NCBI GenBank assembly: GCA_030684645.1
Contig: JAUXUF010000083.1
Location: 1-62,787, forward strand
Direction: 5' to 3'
Length of the DNA stretch: 62,787 bases
From: Bacteroidota bacterium
Lineage (GTDB): Bacteria; Bacteroidota; Bacteroidia; Bacteroidales; Prolixibacteraceae
Below, piece after piece: positions 48,624 through 57,471 of the stretch. The notes beneath the pieces were generated by a model. It was not told where the DNA came from. It saw only the letters and a list, made by a program, of their open reading frames with translations, and ran no database searches. Each line of letters begins with the position of its first letter. Within the stretch, counting starts at the first letter, position 1. The position numbers and the translations under genes are program-made.

Positions 48624-49970
48624 ATGGGTTCAAATCGTCGTGAATTTTTACGGAATGTGGCAGTAGGAACTGCCGGAATTGCTTTTGGAGGAATGGCTTC
48701 CGGCTTCAGTGCAAAAAGCTATTCGCGAATTATCGGTGCCAACGACCGTTTAAATGTTGCGTTGATGGGTTGTGGCCGCAGGGTCAGCGCCTATTACACA
48801 GCGCTCAAGGATAAAAGCAACAATGTGGATGTCGCCTATATCTGCGATGTGATGAAAAAACAACGCGAAAAAGTAGGTAAAGATCTGGACGGAAAAGTTT
48901 CAGGAAAAGCTACTCTTGTAAATGACATTCATGACGTTTGGAACGATCAGAGTGTTGACGCGATTTTTAATGCTGCACCTGATCACTGGCATGCACCGGG
49001 AACCTGGATGGCCATGCAGGCAGGTAAACACGTTTACATTGAGAAACCTTGCAGTCACAATCCGCGTGAGGGTGAATTGCTGGTAGCTTTTCAGCAGAAA
49101 TACGGCAAGGTTGTTCAAATGGGTAACCAGCAACGTTCGGCCAAAGAATCACAGGAAATTATTGGTGAAATTCATAAAGGTGTTATTGGCGATGTTTACA
49201 AAGCAATTGCATTTTATTCGAATAATCGGGGCGAAGTACCTGTTGCTAAAAAAGCACCGGTTCCTGATGGCCTGGATTGGGAAATTTGGCAGGGCCCGGC
49301 TCCGCATATGGAATACTTGGACAATACCTGGGATTACAACTGGCATTGGTATGGTTGGAACTGGGGAACAGCCGAGGCAGGAAATAATGCTACGCATGAG
49401 TTGGATGTGGCCCGCTGGGCTCTTCAGGTTAAATATCCGGAACAGGTTGATGTGGAAGCCGCTAAACGTCATTTCATGAAAGATGGTTGGGTGATGTACG
49501 ATACGATGGATGCCAGGTTCCGTTTCCCTGGAAATAAAATCATCGAATGGGATGGCAAAAGCCGCGACGGATACAATACATACGGAGCTGATCGTGGCAC
49601 TATTATTTATGGCAGCGAAGGAACTGTATTTGTTAACCGTGGCGGGTATAAATTGTACGACCGGATGGGAAAATTGATTAAAGACAGTAAATCTTCAGGA
49701 GGCGAAGCAGGTAATGCTTTAGGTGGTGGTGGCGATATGACCGACGGACATATTTCTAACTTTTTCAATGTGATCCGCGGAAAGGAAAGCAAACTGAATT
49801 CACCCATCGAAGAAGGTGCAATCAGCCAGATGTTGGTTCACTATTCCAATATTTCATACCGCATCAATAAATCCTTTCAGGTGAATCCTGAAAATGGTCA
49901 TATTATCGACAAAGACGGCATGAATCTTTGGAGCCGTGAATACCAAAAAGGCTGGGAACCAAAACTTTAA
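48624..49970 (+). CDS. Tat-exported Gfo/Idh/MocA oxidoreductase
   Basis: 448 residues with twin-arginine signal 'NRREFLRNVAVGTAGIAFGG', then a Rossmann domain ('NVALMGCGRRVSAYYTAL', 'IFNAAPDHWHAPGTWMAMQ', 'HVYIEKPCSHN' with catalytic Lys) and a sugar-binding domain ('GTAEAGNNATHELDVARWAL'). Tat export allows the tightly bound NAD(P) to be carried into the periplasm. In comparable Bacteroides loci such enzymes oxidise the C3 hydroxyl of glycosides, producing the substrate of DUF1080 hydrolases. Last gene of the operon, about 20 bases after the isomerase gene. Confidence 0.92.
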   Translation: MGSNRREFLRNVAVGTAGIAFGGMASGFSAKSYSRIIGANDRLNVALMGCGRRVSAYYTALKDKSNNVDVAYICDVMKKQREKVGKDLDGKVSGKATLVNDIHDVWNDQSVDAIFNAAPDHWHAPGTWMAMQAGKHVYIEKPCSHNPREGELLVAFQQKYGKVVQMGNQQRSAKESQEIIGEIHKGVIGDVYKAIAFYSNNRGEVPVAKKAPVPDGLDWEIWQGPAPHMEYLDNTWDYNWHWYGWNWGTAEAGNNATHELDVARWALQVKYPEQVDVEAAKRHFMKDGWVMYDTMDARFRFPGNKIIEWDGKSRDGYNTYGADRGTIIYGSEGTVFVNRGGYKLYDRMGKLIKDSKSSGGEAGNALGGGGDMTDGHISNFFNVIRGKESKLNSPIEEGAISQMLVHYSNISYRINKSFQVNPENGHIIDKDGMNLWSREYQKGWEPKL

Positions 49971-50012
49971 ATAGGTGATCAGTGGTCGGTGATCCGTTTG
50001 CATAATTTCTTG

Positions 50013-50090
50013 CCACAGATTTCACGGATTTTCACAGATTAATAACAAATAAAGTTATTTTCAATCTGTGTTCATCTGTGTGATCTGTGG
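50013..50090. repeat. CCACAGAT/ATCTGTGG inverted repeat
   Basis: Outer arms CCACAGAT (50013-50020) and ATCTGTGG (50083-50090), with inner CACAGATT (50033-50040) and AATCTGTG (50063-50070), giving an imperfect long hairpin around an A/T-rich loop. This type of sequence is scattered between genes in many Bacteroidota genomes. Confidence 0.65.
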
Positions 50091-50136
50091 TTTTTCTTTT
50101 TTATATTTAATCGACAATAAACAGGTTTCTGACTGA

Positions 50137-50685
50137 TTGGAATTGAAAAACTTTCAGCAAAAGGTTGCCAATCTGGAGTTTAAGCTTCAAAAAGGAATTG
50201 GTTTATTAAACACAACGGTAGAATGGAAATCGCCCTTGTGGAAAAACGATTCGGAAGCCTATCTGAAGGAAGATACCAAAATCACCATTTATCCGAAATC
50301 TGGAAATTGCCGGTGCATCGATTTTGAGATTCACCTGAAAGCGTTGACCGATCGGTTGAGTATTGGAGGTTCAGACGATGAAAAGGGCTACAGTGGATTT
50401 TCTGTCCGTTTGAAATTACCGGCTGATGTGACTTTCTCAGGTGCAAATGGGTTGATAGAACCAGTAAATACAGCTATCGAAGCAGGAAATTCGATGAATA
50501 TAAATGGGGCTTTCCTGAATGGCGGGGAAAGGGGTGGAGTAGTTATTTGGAGCGATCCATCAAATCCGGCTCCGTCAAACAGTTGGATATTACGGAAAGC
50601 CGCAAGTATGCAATATGTTTGCTGCAAGCTCAGGAAAAAAGCATACTATTCGTCTAGTAACGCCGACTGCAAGGCTGATCGATAG
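50137..50685 (+). pseudogene. Fragment resembling DUF6807/PmoA-like sugar-locus protein
   Basis: An open stretch of 182 codons with no ATG start (first codon TTG). The middle ('CIDFEIHLKAL', 'GSDDEKGYSGFSVRLKLP', 'GAFLNGGERGGVVIWSDPSNP', 'SWILRKAASMQYV') resembles the central part of the DUF6807 (formerly PmoA) family, which is often encoded in the same kind of oxidoreductase locus as the three genes just upstream. N-terminal and C-terminal parts of the family are missing and the last 25 residues look like frameshifted sequence. I take it as a decayed relic; family assignment is tentative. The next 235 bases to 50920 show no gene. Confidence 0.5.
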
Positions 50686-50920
50686 TTTTAACCCCATTCG
50701 TCAGGAGTTTATTCAATAAAAATTTCCCGTTTCCCTGAAATGTCTTTCTGCCTGGTTTATCAGGACCAAAATTAATCCATCAAAACAAATTTTATCAAAG
50801 TTTTCTTAGCTACTGCTTTGACTTTTTTCCCTGGTTTCAAGAATTTCTGGAATCAATTTTTATTTTTTATTCCTGATGGGCGAACTAATTGGTAAACGTT
50901 TTGTTTTAAAAACCTAAACT

Positions 50921-51142
50921 ATGTCAATGAATAAAAATAAACTTCTTTGGTTTAAAATCATTTTCTCCGTAGCAGGTGCTTTAGGGGGTTTCCTTTATTG
51001 GAAATTTGTTGGGTGTGCCAGCGGTACTTGCCCGATAAAGTCTGTTTGGTATATGTCAACCCTATGGGGATTGGCAATGGGTTACCTTTTGGCAGATTTG
51101 ACCGGAAGTTTCATTTTGAAACGTGTAAGTAAGAATGAGTAA
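50921..51142 (+). CDS. DUF6132 family small membrane protein
   Basis: 73 residues with two membrane helices (about 11-29 and 42-62) and the signature 'FVGCASGTCPIKS' between them, whose two cysteines are characteristic of DUF6132. The family is encoded near thioredoxin or rhodanese-like genes, and here the start of a thioredoxin gene overlaps its end by 8 bases. Role unknown; the CxxxxC pair suggests membrane thiol or metal chemistry. Confidence 0.75.
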   Translation: MSMNKNKLLWFKIIFSVAGALGGFLYWKFVGCASGTCPIKSVWYMSTLWGLAMGYLLADLTGSFILKRVSKNE

Positions 51143-51434
51143 ACGATTTTACCATATAGTCAATTCTGCGAAACCAGTTCTGGTTGATTTTTATGCCGAT
51201 TGGTGTATTCCCTGCCGTTTGATGCCACCCATTCTGAAAGAAGTAAAAGACCAGTTCAAAGAACATGTGCGCATTTTAAAAGTCAACGTCGATCATTACC
51301 CTGAAATAGCAGCATCATGTAAAGTTCGGAATATTCCGTCTATTGTTGTCTTTAAGTCGGGAAAAATTCATTGGAGTGGGATTGGAGTTCAGCAGGTTGA
51401 TGATATTTCAATTGCCCTGAAAGAATTTCTTTAG
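51135..51434 (+). CDS. Thioredoxin-like protein
   Basis: 99 residues, a minimal thioredoxin fold with active site 'DWCIPCRLM' (WCIPC instead of the classical WCGPC) and cis-proline in 'RNIPSIVVFKSG'. No signal peptide, so it is cytoplasmic. Overlaps the upstream DUF6132 gene by 8 bases, indicating coupled translation. The Gly-to-Ile change in the CxxC is expected to shift redox potential or partner choice. Confidence 0.9.
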   Translation: MSKRFYHIVNSAKPVLVDFYADWCIPCRLMPPILKEVKDQFKEHVRILKVNVDHYPEIAASCKVRNIPSIVVFKSGKIHWSGIGVQQVDDISIALKEFL

Positions 51435-51511
51435 TGAAAATTTGTTCTGTAATTCTGAATGTCATGCGAATCAGTTATGAAAACTCTTCATCTAAAAAAT
51501 AGAAAAACCTT

Positions 51512-51976
51512 ATGTCCGATAAGCACTTAAAACCGGGAGATCAGCTTCCCCACTTTATTCTGAATGACGAAAACCATCAGCCTGTTGATATCTCGTCAAT
51601 TATCGGAAAGTTTTTGGTTCTGTACTTTTATCCGAAAGATGATAATCCCGGATGCATCAAAGAGGCGTGTAGTTTCCGCGATTCTTTTCAGGATTTGGTG
51701 GATGCTGGTGCCGTGGTATATGGAGTGAGCAGTGATAAACCCGATTCGCATGCCCAATTTAAAGCCAAATACCAGCTTCCATTTTCATTGCTGTCAGACA
51801 CCGCAGGCGAACTTCGGAAGTTACTTGGCGTCCCTGCTGACTTGTTTGGCTTGTTGCCGGGTCGGGTGACCTATATTTTTAGCCCTGAAGGCCGGCTCCT
51901 GCAGGTTTTTAAATCACAGATGTCGCCTCAAAAGCATGTAAAGGAAGCACTGAGAATTATTGGAAAGAATGCCTGA
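51512..51976 (+). CDS. bcp: Bcp/PrxQ-type peroxiredoxin
   Basis: 154-residue thiol peroxidase of the AhpC/TSA superfamily that reduces peroxides with thioredoxin. The peroxidatic site reads 'YFYPKDDNPGCIKEACSFRD': the catalytic cysteine Cys in PGC is kept, with Asn replacing the usual Thr three residues earlier and a second Cys five residues later as in PrxQ. The upstream thioredoxin (77 bases) is a plausible electron donor; the two with DUF6132 form a redox cluster. Confidence 0.92.
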   Translation: MSDKHLKPGDQLPHFILNDENHQPVDISSIIGKFLVLYFYPKDDNPGCIKEACSFRDSFQDLVDAGAVVYGVSSDKPDSHAQFKAKYQLPFSLLSDTAGELRKLLGVPADLFGLLPGRVTYIFSPEGRLLQVFKSQMSPQKHVKEALRIIGKNA

Positions 51977-52006
51977 GTATTTTATAATCAATTTTTTTAT
52001 CCTGAA

Positions 52007-52102
52007 TCACGACCAGAAGTCGAATAAATTCTCCTTTGTTTCTCTTTCTTTTAATATTCCGAAGCCAGAATTCGCATCCTGATATCCAATAACTTTTGGC
52101 AT
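52007..52102 (-). CDS. Possible 31-residue small protein
   Basis: In the gap between bcp and cysNC the reverse strand has an ATG (52102) with 31 codons to a TGA. It is preceded by a purine-rich GGAGAGG and, about 20 bases further, by a TATCTTTG -7 box (52121-52128) with TTTG 16 bases above it. The peptide begins 'MPKVIGYQDANSGFG' and is mixed and soluble. No family recognised. The co-occurrence of promoter, ribosome site and ORF is suggestive, but a 31-codon ORF arises easily by chance. Confidence 0.3.
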   Translation of the reverse strand: MPKVIGYQDANSGFGILKERETKENLFDFWS

Positions 52103-52198
52103 TTAAAACCTCTCCTTTTTCAAAGATATACTTTTAATGAATGACAAAAGACCCATTTCTGAGTCTTTCAACTTTATTCGGATATCTCTTAACTGTAT

Positions 52199-54133
52199 TT
52201 ATAGAATTGGAAAAATCTTGCTGTCCGCCAAATATTCCATGATAATCCGGGTATTTTGTGCCCTGTTCTCAGGTTTTAACACCAGTGTCGGATTTTCAGG
52301 AGTGGTGTATTGAAGATCAGCTCCCGGAAGGTTCTCAATCAATCCCTGCTCAAATTTTTCGTATAATTCCGGTTTGTTCTTTTTGCAGAATTCCAAATCG
52401 GCATCCATATGAATTAATTTAAACCGATCTTCTCCAATAATCTGAATGACCTGATTGCGGATCTTCTCGTCAGGAGAAATGAATGAGCAAATGGTTATAA
52501 TACCCTGATCATTCAACAACTTGCTGATGTGCGCAACCCGGCGAAGGTGTTCGGCCCGATCGGCAGGAGAGAAATCCAGCTCATTGGAAAGCCCTGATCG
52601 GATGGAGCTGCCATCAAGCAAAACGACAGTTGCCCCATGTTCAAAAAGTTCTTTCTCGAGTGTAAATGCCAGTTCATTTTTTCCTGAACCGTGCAATCCG
52701 GTAATCCATAAAGTGGTTCCTTTTTGGTTGTAGCGTTTCTGTAACTGCGCTTCCGAAATCAGGCTTTCTCCTTTGTGAATGCGTAGTTTGTTGGCTTCCA
52801 GTGTGTTCTCATCAACTATTCTCGAAGGAAGATCTTCTGCATTGAGTTTGTCAATGATCATACCAACGGCGACCGTGTTGTTGGTCATGGGATCGATCAG
52901 GATAAACGAGCCAGTGCTTCTGTTCTTTTTGTATGGATCGAAGAAAATAGCTTTGTTGGTTGTCAGAACCACCCGTCCGATTTCGTTTAGTTCAAAATGA
53001 TCGACGCTCGATTTCTGAAGGGAATTTACATCCGTTTTATATTGGATTTTATCGATCCTGACCCGGGTGGTATTGTTGGCATGTTTAATAAAAAACTGCG
53101 CGCTGGGATCCATCGGCTTTTCGTCCATCCAAACCAGCATGGCTTCGAAATGACGCTCGATGCGTGGCAGGTTATCCGGATACACAATCATGTCGCCGCG
53201 GGAAATATCTATCTCGTCTTCTAGCGTAATGGTGACCGATTGTGGCGGAAATGCCTCATCCAGATTGCCATCGTAGGTAATTATTTCTTTTATTCTGGAA
53301 GTTTTACGAGATGGCAGAACCATAATTTCTTCGCCTTTCCGGATAATTCCGGAAGCCACACGGGCTGAAAAACCACGAAAATCGAGATCGGGACGAAGAA
53401 CGTATTGAACAGGAAACCGCATGTCGTCGAAGTTCCGGTCGCTGCTGATGTGCACGGATTCCAGGAATTCGAGCATACTTTTACCATGGTACCAAGGCAT
53501 CAAAGTGGTTGGTTCTACTACGTTTTCACCTTTCAATGCCGAAAGTGGGATAAAATTCACATCCGGAACATCCAGCTGTGTGATAAATGCTTTGTATTCG
53601 GCGCAAATTTCATCAAATACTTTCTGGTCGTAATTCACCAAATCCATTTTGTTGACTGCCAGGACCACATGCCTGATTCCCAGCAACGAAACTAAAAACG
53701 TGTGCCGGCGGGTTTGAGTAATGACACCTTTTGTGGCATCAATCAGGACGATGGCCAAATTGGCAGTTGATGCGCCGGTTACCATGTTCCGGGTATATTG
53801 TTCGTGTCCGGGCGTATCGGCAATGATGAATTTTCGTTTGTTGGTCGAGAAATACCGGTAAGCCACATCAATCGTGATTCCCTGTTCGCGTTCGGCTTTT
53901 AAACCATCGAGTAACAAAGCATAGTCGATTTCCTCTCCGGCATGTCCAACCCGTTTACTATCCCGTGTAAGGGCCGAAAGCTGGTCTTCGTATATTTTCT
54001 TGCTGTCGAATAACAAACGTCCGATCAGTGTCGATTTGCCATCGTCAACCGAACCTGCTGTCAATAAACGGAGCAGGTCTTTTTTTTCGTCCTGGTTGAG
54101 GTAGGAGTTGATGTCTATTGTTGGTGTTGTCAT
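52199..54133 (-). CDS. cysNC: CysN-CysC fusion: ATP sulfurylase GTPase subunit with degenerate APS kinase domain
   Basis: 644 residues. Residues 1-450 are CysN, the GTPase that drives ATP sulfurylase: P-loop '[10 protein letters not shown]' (26-35), 'DTPGHEQY' (106-113) and 'NKMD' (161-164). Residues about 470-644 are an APS-kinase fold, but its P-loop reads 'GLHGSGKNE' (479-487), with Asn where a Mg-binding Ser/Thr is required, and the catalytic DGDN motif reads 'DGSS' (507-510); 'FSPAD' replaces FSDAD. I infer it does not phosphorylate APS but may bind nucleotide as a regulatory domain. Partner CysD is encoded upstream, separated by a four-helix-bundle gene. Confidence 0.93.
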   Translation of the reverse strand: MTTPTIDINSYLNQDEKKDLLRLLTAGSVDDGKSTLIGRLLFDSKKIYEDQLSALTRDSKRVGHAGEEIDYALLLDGLKAEREQGITIDVAYRYFSTNKRKFIIADTPGHEQYTRNMVTGASTANLAIVLIDATKGVITQTRRHTFLVSLLGIRHVVLAVNKMDLVNYDQKVFDEICAEYKAFITQLDVPDVNFIPLSALKGENVVEPTTLMPWYHGKSMLEFLESVHISSDRNFDDMRFPVQYVLRPDLDFRGFSARVASGIIRKGEEIMVLPSRKTSRIKEIITYDGNLDEAFPPQSVTITLEDEIDISRGDMIVYPDNLPRIERHFEAMLVWMDEKPMDPSAQFFIKHANNTTRVRIDKIQYKTDVNSLQKSSVDHFELNEIGRVVLTTNKAIFFDPYKKNRSTGSFILIDPMTNNTVAVGMIIDKLNAEDLPSRIVDENTLEANKLRIHKGESLISEAQLQKRYNQKGTTLWITGLHGSGKNELAFTLEKELFEHGATVVLLDGSSIRSGLSNELDFSPADRAEHLRRVAHISKLLNDQGIITICSFISPDEKIRNQVIQIIGEDRFKLIHMDADLEFCKKNKPELYEKFEQGLIENLPGADLQYTTPENPTLVLKPENRAQNTRIIMEYLADSKIFPIL

Positions 54134-54167
54134 TTAGTAATTGTTGTAATTGTTGTCTTTTTGGTTG

Positions 54168-54530
54168 TCAGGTTTTCCATTCTGACTCGACATATTTTAT
54201 GAAATTTGCTATCTTAATCCCTAATGCGTTCAATTCTTCAGTTATCGTATTCCATCCGGTTTCAGGATGTATTTTATCTAAAAATTCAGATTGAGAGGTT
54301 GATTCCAATAAAGAAGAATGACTATAAACTAAAAACTTAATGAAATCAGCTTTGTATCTTCTTCTTCCATAACCTTCAATAATTGTATCTTTTATGGTTT
54401 GACTGGAACGTCTGATTTGACTGCCAGTTTCAAATTTGTCAGGATTCGGAAGTTTAAGAGTCATAAAATATATTTTCACGGCCAAATCGAATGCCCGGAC
54501 ATATATTTCAAGGTCTTTATAACTTTTCAT
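54168..54530 (-). CDS. Four-helix-bundle protein (S23/IVP family)
   Basis: 120 residues of the TIGR02436 family, first seen in 23S rRNA intervening sequences: 'SYKDLEIYVRAFDLAVKIYFMT', 'GSQIRRSSQTIKDTIIEGYGR' and 'KFLVYSHSSLLESTSQSEFL' are its helices. The family forms a pentameric four-helix bundle of uncertain role, often found as single inserted genes. Here it lies between cysD (78 bases before) and cysNC (34 bases after), splitting a normally adjacent pair on the same strand, so it is most likely an insertion carried along in the operon. Confidence 0.88.
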   Translation of the reverse strand: MKSYKDLEIYVRAFDLAVKIYFMTLKLPNPDKFETGSQIRRSSQTIKDTIIEGYGRRRYKADFIKFLVYSHSSLLESTSQSEFLDKIHPETGWNTITEELNALGIKIANFIKYVESEWKT

Positions 54531-54608
54531 TCCTATTCGTTTTAATGGTTAAGTACTTAAAGTTGAATAACTCTTTTAACAATGAAAACTGACAACCCGA
54601 CAACCTTT

Positions 54609-55517
54609 TTAAAAGTACCCTTCTCTCTTTTTCTGCTCCATCGATCCATCCTGGTCGAAGTCGATTACGCGGGTAGTTCGTTCGGAAACGGTCACTGTCA
54701 TCATTTCCTCTACGATTTTTTCGATGGTGTCGGCTTCCGACTCAACAGCTCCGGTGAGCGGGTAACAGCCTAAAGTGCGGAAACGCACCATTTTCATTTC
54801 TGCTTTATCAGCCATTTCTTTGGGCATGCGCTGGTCGTCAACCATGATCAGGTTTCCGTCAACATTGACACACGGACGCTCTTTGGCAAAATAAAGCGGA
54901 ACAATTGGTATTTTTTCCAGGCGGATGTATTGCCAAACATCAAGTTCTGTCCAGTTCGAAATCGGGAAAACACGGATTGACTCGCCTTTATGGACGCGGG
55001 CATTGTAGATGTCCCACAACTCCGGACGTTGATTTTTAGGATCCCACTGGTGAAATTTATCGCGGAAGGAGAAGATGCGTTCTTTAGCCCGGGATTTCTC
55101 TTCATCGCGGCGGGCACCCCCGAAAGCAGCATCAAATTTATATTTGCTCAGCCCTTCGAGCAAAGCCTGGGTTTTCATCACATCAGTATGCACTTTACTC
55201 CCATGAGTAAATGGCCCGACACCTGCTTCGAAGGCTGACTTATTGTAATGAACAATCAGGTTCCAGCCGTTTTCCCGGGCATAATTATCACGAAATTCAA
55301 CCATTTCTTTGAATTTCCATTTCGAGTCGATGTGCATCAACGGAAACGGAACCTTTCCGGGGTAAAAAGCCTTTTCGGCTAGGCGAACCATCACCGATGA
55401 ATCTTTTCCGATGGAATAAAGCATCACCGGATTTTCAAATTCGGCTGCTACTTCGCGGATGATGTGGATGGCTTCGGCTTCCAGTTCTTTTAAATGCGAA
55501 AGACTGTATTCTGTCAT
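54609..55517 (-). CDS. cysD: Sulfate adenylyltransferase subunit 2
   Basis: Catalytic subunit of ATP sulfurylase, forming adenosine 5'-phosphosulfate from ATP and sulfate with CysN. 302 residues with the PP-loop '[13 protein letters not shown]' (SxGxDS pattern), '[15 protein letters not shown]', '[21 protein letters not shown]' and '[12 protein letters not shown]'. A TATTTTTG -7 box sits about 31 bases upstream, so cysD may also be transcribed separately from the permease gene before it. Confidence 0.97.
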   Translation of the reverse strand: MTEYSLSHLKELEAEAIHIIREVAAEFENPVMLYSIGKDSSVMVRLAEKAFYPGKVPFPLMHIDSKWKFKEMVEFRDNYARENGWNLIVHYNKSAFEAGVGPFTHGSKVHTDVMKTQALLEGLSKYKFDAAFGGARRDEEKSRAKERIFSFRDKFHQWDPKNQRPELWDIYNARVHKGESIRVFPISNWTELDVWQYIRLEKIPIVPLYFAKERPCVNVDGNLIMVDDQRMPKEMADKAEMKMVRFRTLGCYPLTGAVESEADTIEKIVEEMMTVTVSERTTRVIDFDQDGSMEQKKREGYF

Positions 55518-55547
55518 TGGTGTTATTTCAATTTATTTCTGAAACGT

Positions 55548-55555
55548 CAAAAATA
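55548..55555 (-). promoter_or_regulatory. -7 promoter box for cysD
   Basis: Reverse strand TATTTTTG (TAnnTTTG) in the 148-base gap between the permease and cysD. Confidence 0.45.
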
Positions 55556-55665
55556 ATACTTTATACTCTTTTACTGAGTGGTATTAATACTAAGTTCCGG
55601 GTTTCAGGTTTAAGCTTAACCTTCAAGCTGATCAAGTTTTAGGTTTTGGGTCAGGACAAGTCAAA

Positions 55666-57471
55666 TTAAAAGCTCCAGAATAATGGGATCAACAACATGG
55701 ATACCAGGAAAATAACTATATTTAACGGAAGTCCTACTTTCACGAAATCCCTGAATTTATAGTTTCCAATCCCTTGAACAATTAAATTGGTCTGATACCC
55801 AATGGGTGTGGTAAAACTTGCTGAGGCAGCAATTGCAATCGCTACAAAAAATGGTTTAGGATCGACTCCCATCTGAATTGCTGCAGACATGGCGATGGGA
55901 AATGAAATTGCTGCTGCTGCATTATTGGTAATCACTTCGGTGAAGATATTCGTAAGAAGGTAAATTGTAGCCAAAACCCCAATCGGGCCCCAGTTTTTGG
56001 CAAACCCAATGGCCGAATGGGCGATCCCGTCGGCAACCCCTGCGTTTTGCATGGCTTTGCTGATTCCAAACGAACAGGCAACGGTGATCAAAAGGTCCCA
56101 GCTAATGGCTTTCGTATATTTTTGATGTGGTACAATTTTTAACCAAATCATCAGCATCGCCGCGATGGATGAAAAAAAGAACATATCGGTATTTACATTG
56201 GCGAATTTGGGAAGATAATCAGCAGCAGTAGCTCCCGCAACCATCAGGGCCAGAATGCTGAGGGCCAGCCATTTTTTGCCTTTGGCCGTATTTTCATTGT
56301 GGTCGCCAATGTAGGTAGTGAGATAGAAAATCTTCGAATCTCCCCAGTTTTTTATGAACCTGTCGGTTGTGAGCAGAACCAGGTTGTCACCTTCTTTTAA
56401 TTTCAAACTTCGAAGATCAGAAGTGATGCGCTCACCATTTCGGTGCACAGCTACAATAACAGCCTGGTAATGGTCATAAAAATTGAATTCAACAATTGTT
56501 CTCCCAATGCCTGGGAAACGGGGAGCCAAAACGGCTTCATATTGTTTCAGATCGATGCTGTTGACTTGGTTCTTGAGCAGATCAAGTCCTTTTAACCGGA
56601 CACTTTTTAAATCTTTGATGATATCAAGTCCATTTGATTTCCCTGCAACTAACAGGTGATCATTGGCCTCGATGGTTAATCCGGGAGTTTTGCCCTCCAG
56701 TTTTATTCCTTCCCGTTCGATCTGGATGATGTCAAATCCTTTTAAATCCTTGGAACGGCCATTCTTCAGAATTTGACCAACCAATGGACTATCTGCCGGA
56801 ACCATGAGTTCATAGTAATAGTCTTTTTGATCGGATAATGGTCTCCGAATAAAATTTTTCTCACCGGGCAGTAAATGAACGCCAATGTAACTCATGTAAA
56901 AATAACCGACAAATGCCAGAGGAATTCCCACTAAACCTAATTCAAACATCGAAAATCCGGAGTAACCATTATCGAGCATTAACCCATGAACCACCAGGTT
57001 GGTCGATGTGCCGATCAACGTGCAAACACCACCCAAAATGGTGGCATACGAGAGAGGGATGAGAAATTTCTGTGAGGAAAGATTCAGGTCTTCAGCCCAC
57101 TTTTTGACAATCGGAGCAAAAATAATAACGATCGGGGTATTGTTCAGAAATGCTGACATAAAGGAAATCGGAAACATTAACCTGAAAAATAAAAGCCGGA
57201 TGTTTCCCCTTCGTTTGGGAAGAAAAGTGATTGCCAGCTTGTTCAATGCGCCCGATTGTTTAATTCCTTCGCTGACCACAAAAAGGATGGCAACGGTCAT
57301 CATGCCTTTATTCGAGAAACCGGCCAATAGCTCATTACTATGAATAATCCCAAAAATCATCAGGATGATCAGGGCCGAAAATAAAATTAATCCTGGCCGC
57401 ATAACCTCTTTAACCAGGGCAATAACCATGATTACGATGATTCCTAAGACGAAAAATCCTTGTGCTGTCAT
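55666..57471 (-). CDS. DASS/SLC13-type sulfate permease with two TrkA-C domains
   Basis: 601 residues: membrane helices about 5-195, two RCK-C (TrkA-C) domains about 210-380 ('MVPADSPLVGQILKN', 'HLLVAGKSNGLDI', 'PRFPGIGRTIVEFNF', 'GDNLVLLTTDRF'), then further helices to the end ('FITNNAAAAISFPIA', 'TTPIGYQTNLIVQGIGNY'). This layout matches SAC1-like SLC13 transporters that take up sulfate with Na+ or H+. Its position upstream of cysD and cysNC supports sulfate. The ATG overlaps the TGA of the cysQ remnant by four bases (ATGA), a relic of coupled translation. Confidence 0.9.
   Translation of the reverse strand: MTAQGFFVLGIIVIMVIALVKEVMRPGLILFSALIILMIFGIIHSNELLAGFSNKGMMTVAILFVVSEGIKQSGALNKLAITFLPKRRGNIRLLFFRLMFPISFMSAFLNNTPIVIIFAPIVKKWAEDLNLSSQKFLIPLSYATILGGVCTLIGTSTNLVVHGLMLDNGYSGFSMFELGLVGIPLAFVGYFYMSYIGVHLLPGEKNFIRRPLSDQKDYYYELMVPADSPLVGQILKNGRSKDLKGFDIIQIEREGIKLEGKTPGLTIEANDHLLVAGKSNGLDIIKDLKSVRLKGLDLLKNQVNSIDLKQYEAVLAPRFPGIGRTIVEFNFYDHYQAVIVAVHRNGERITSDLRSLKLKEGDNLVLLTTDRFIKNWGDSKIFYLTTYIGDHNENTAKGKKWLALSILALMVAGATAADYLPKFANVNTDMFFFSSIAAMLMIWLKIVPHQKYTKAISWDLLITVACSFGISKAMQNAGVADGIAHSAIGFAKNWGPIGVLATIYLLTNIFTEVITNNAAAAISFPIAMSAAIQMGVDPKPFFVAIAIAASASFTTPIGYQTNLIVQGIGNYKFRDFVKVGLPLNIVIFLVSMLLIPLFWSF

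Noticed and set aside
55518-55665. Riboswitch or attenuator before cysD
   Set aside because: Only a -7 box and a weak repeat were seen; no SAM or other known aptamer pattern.
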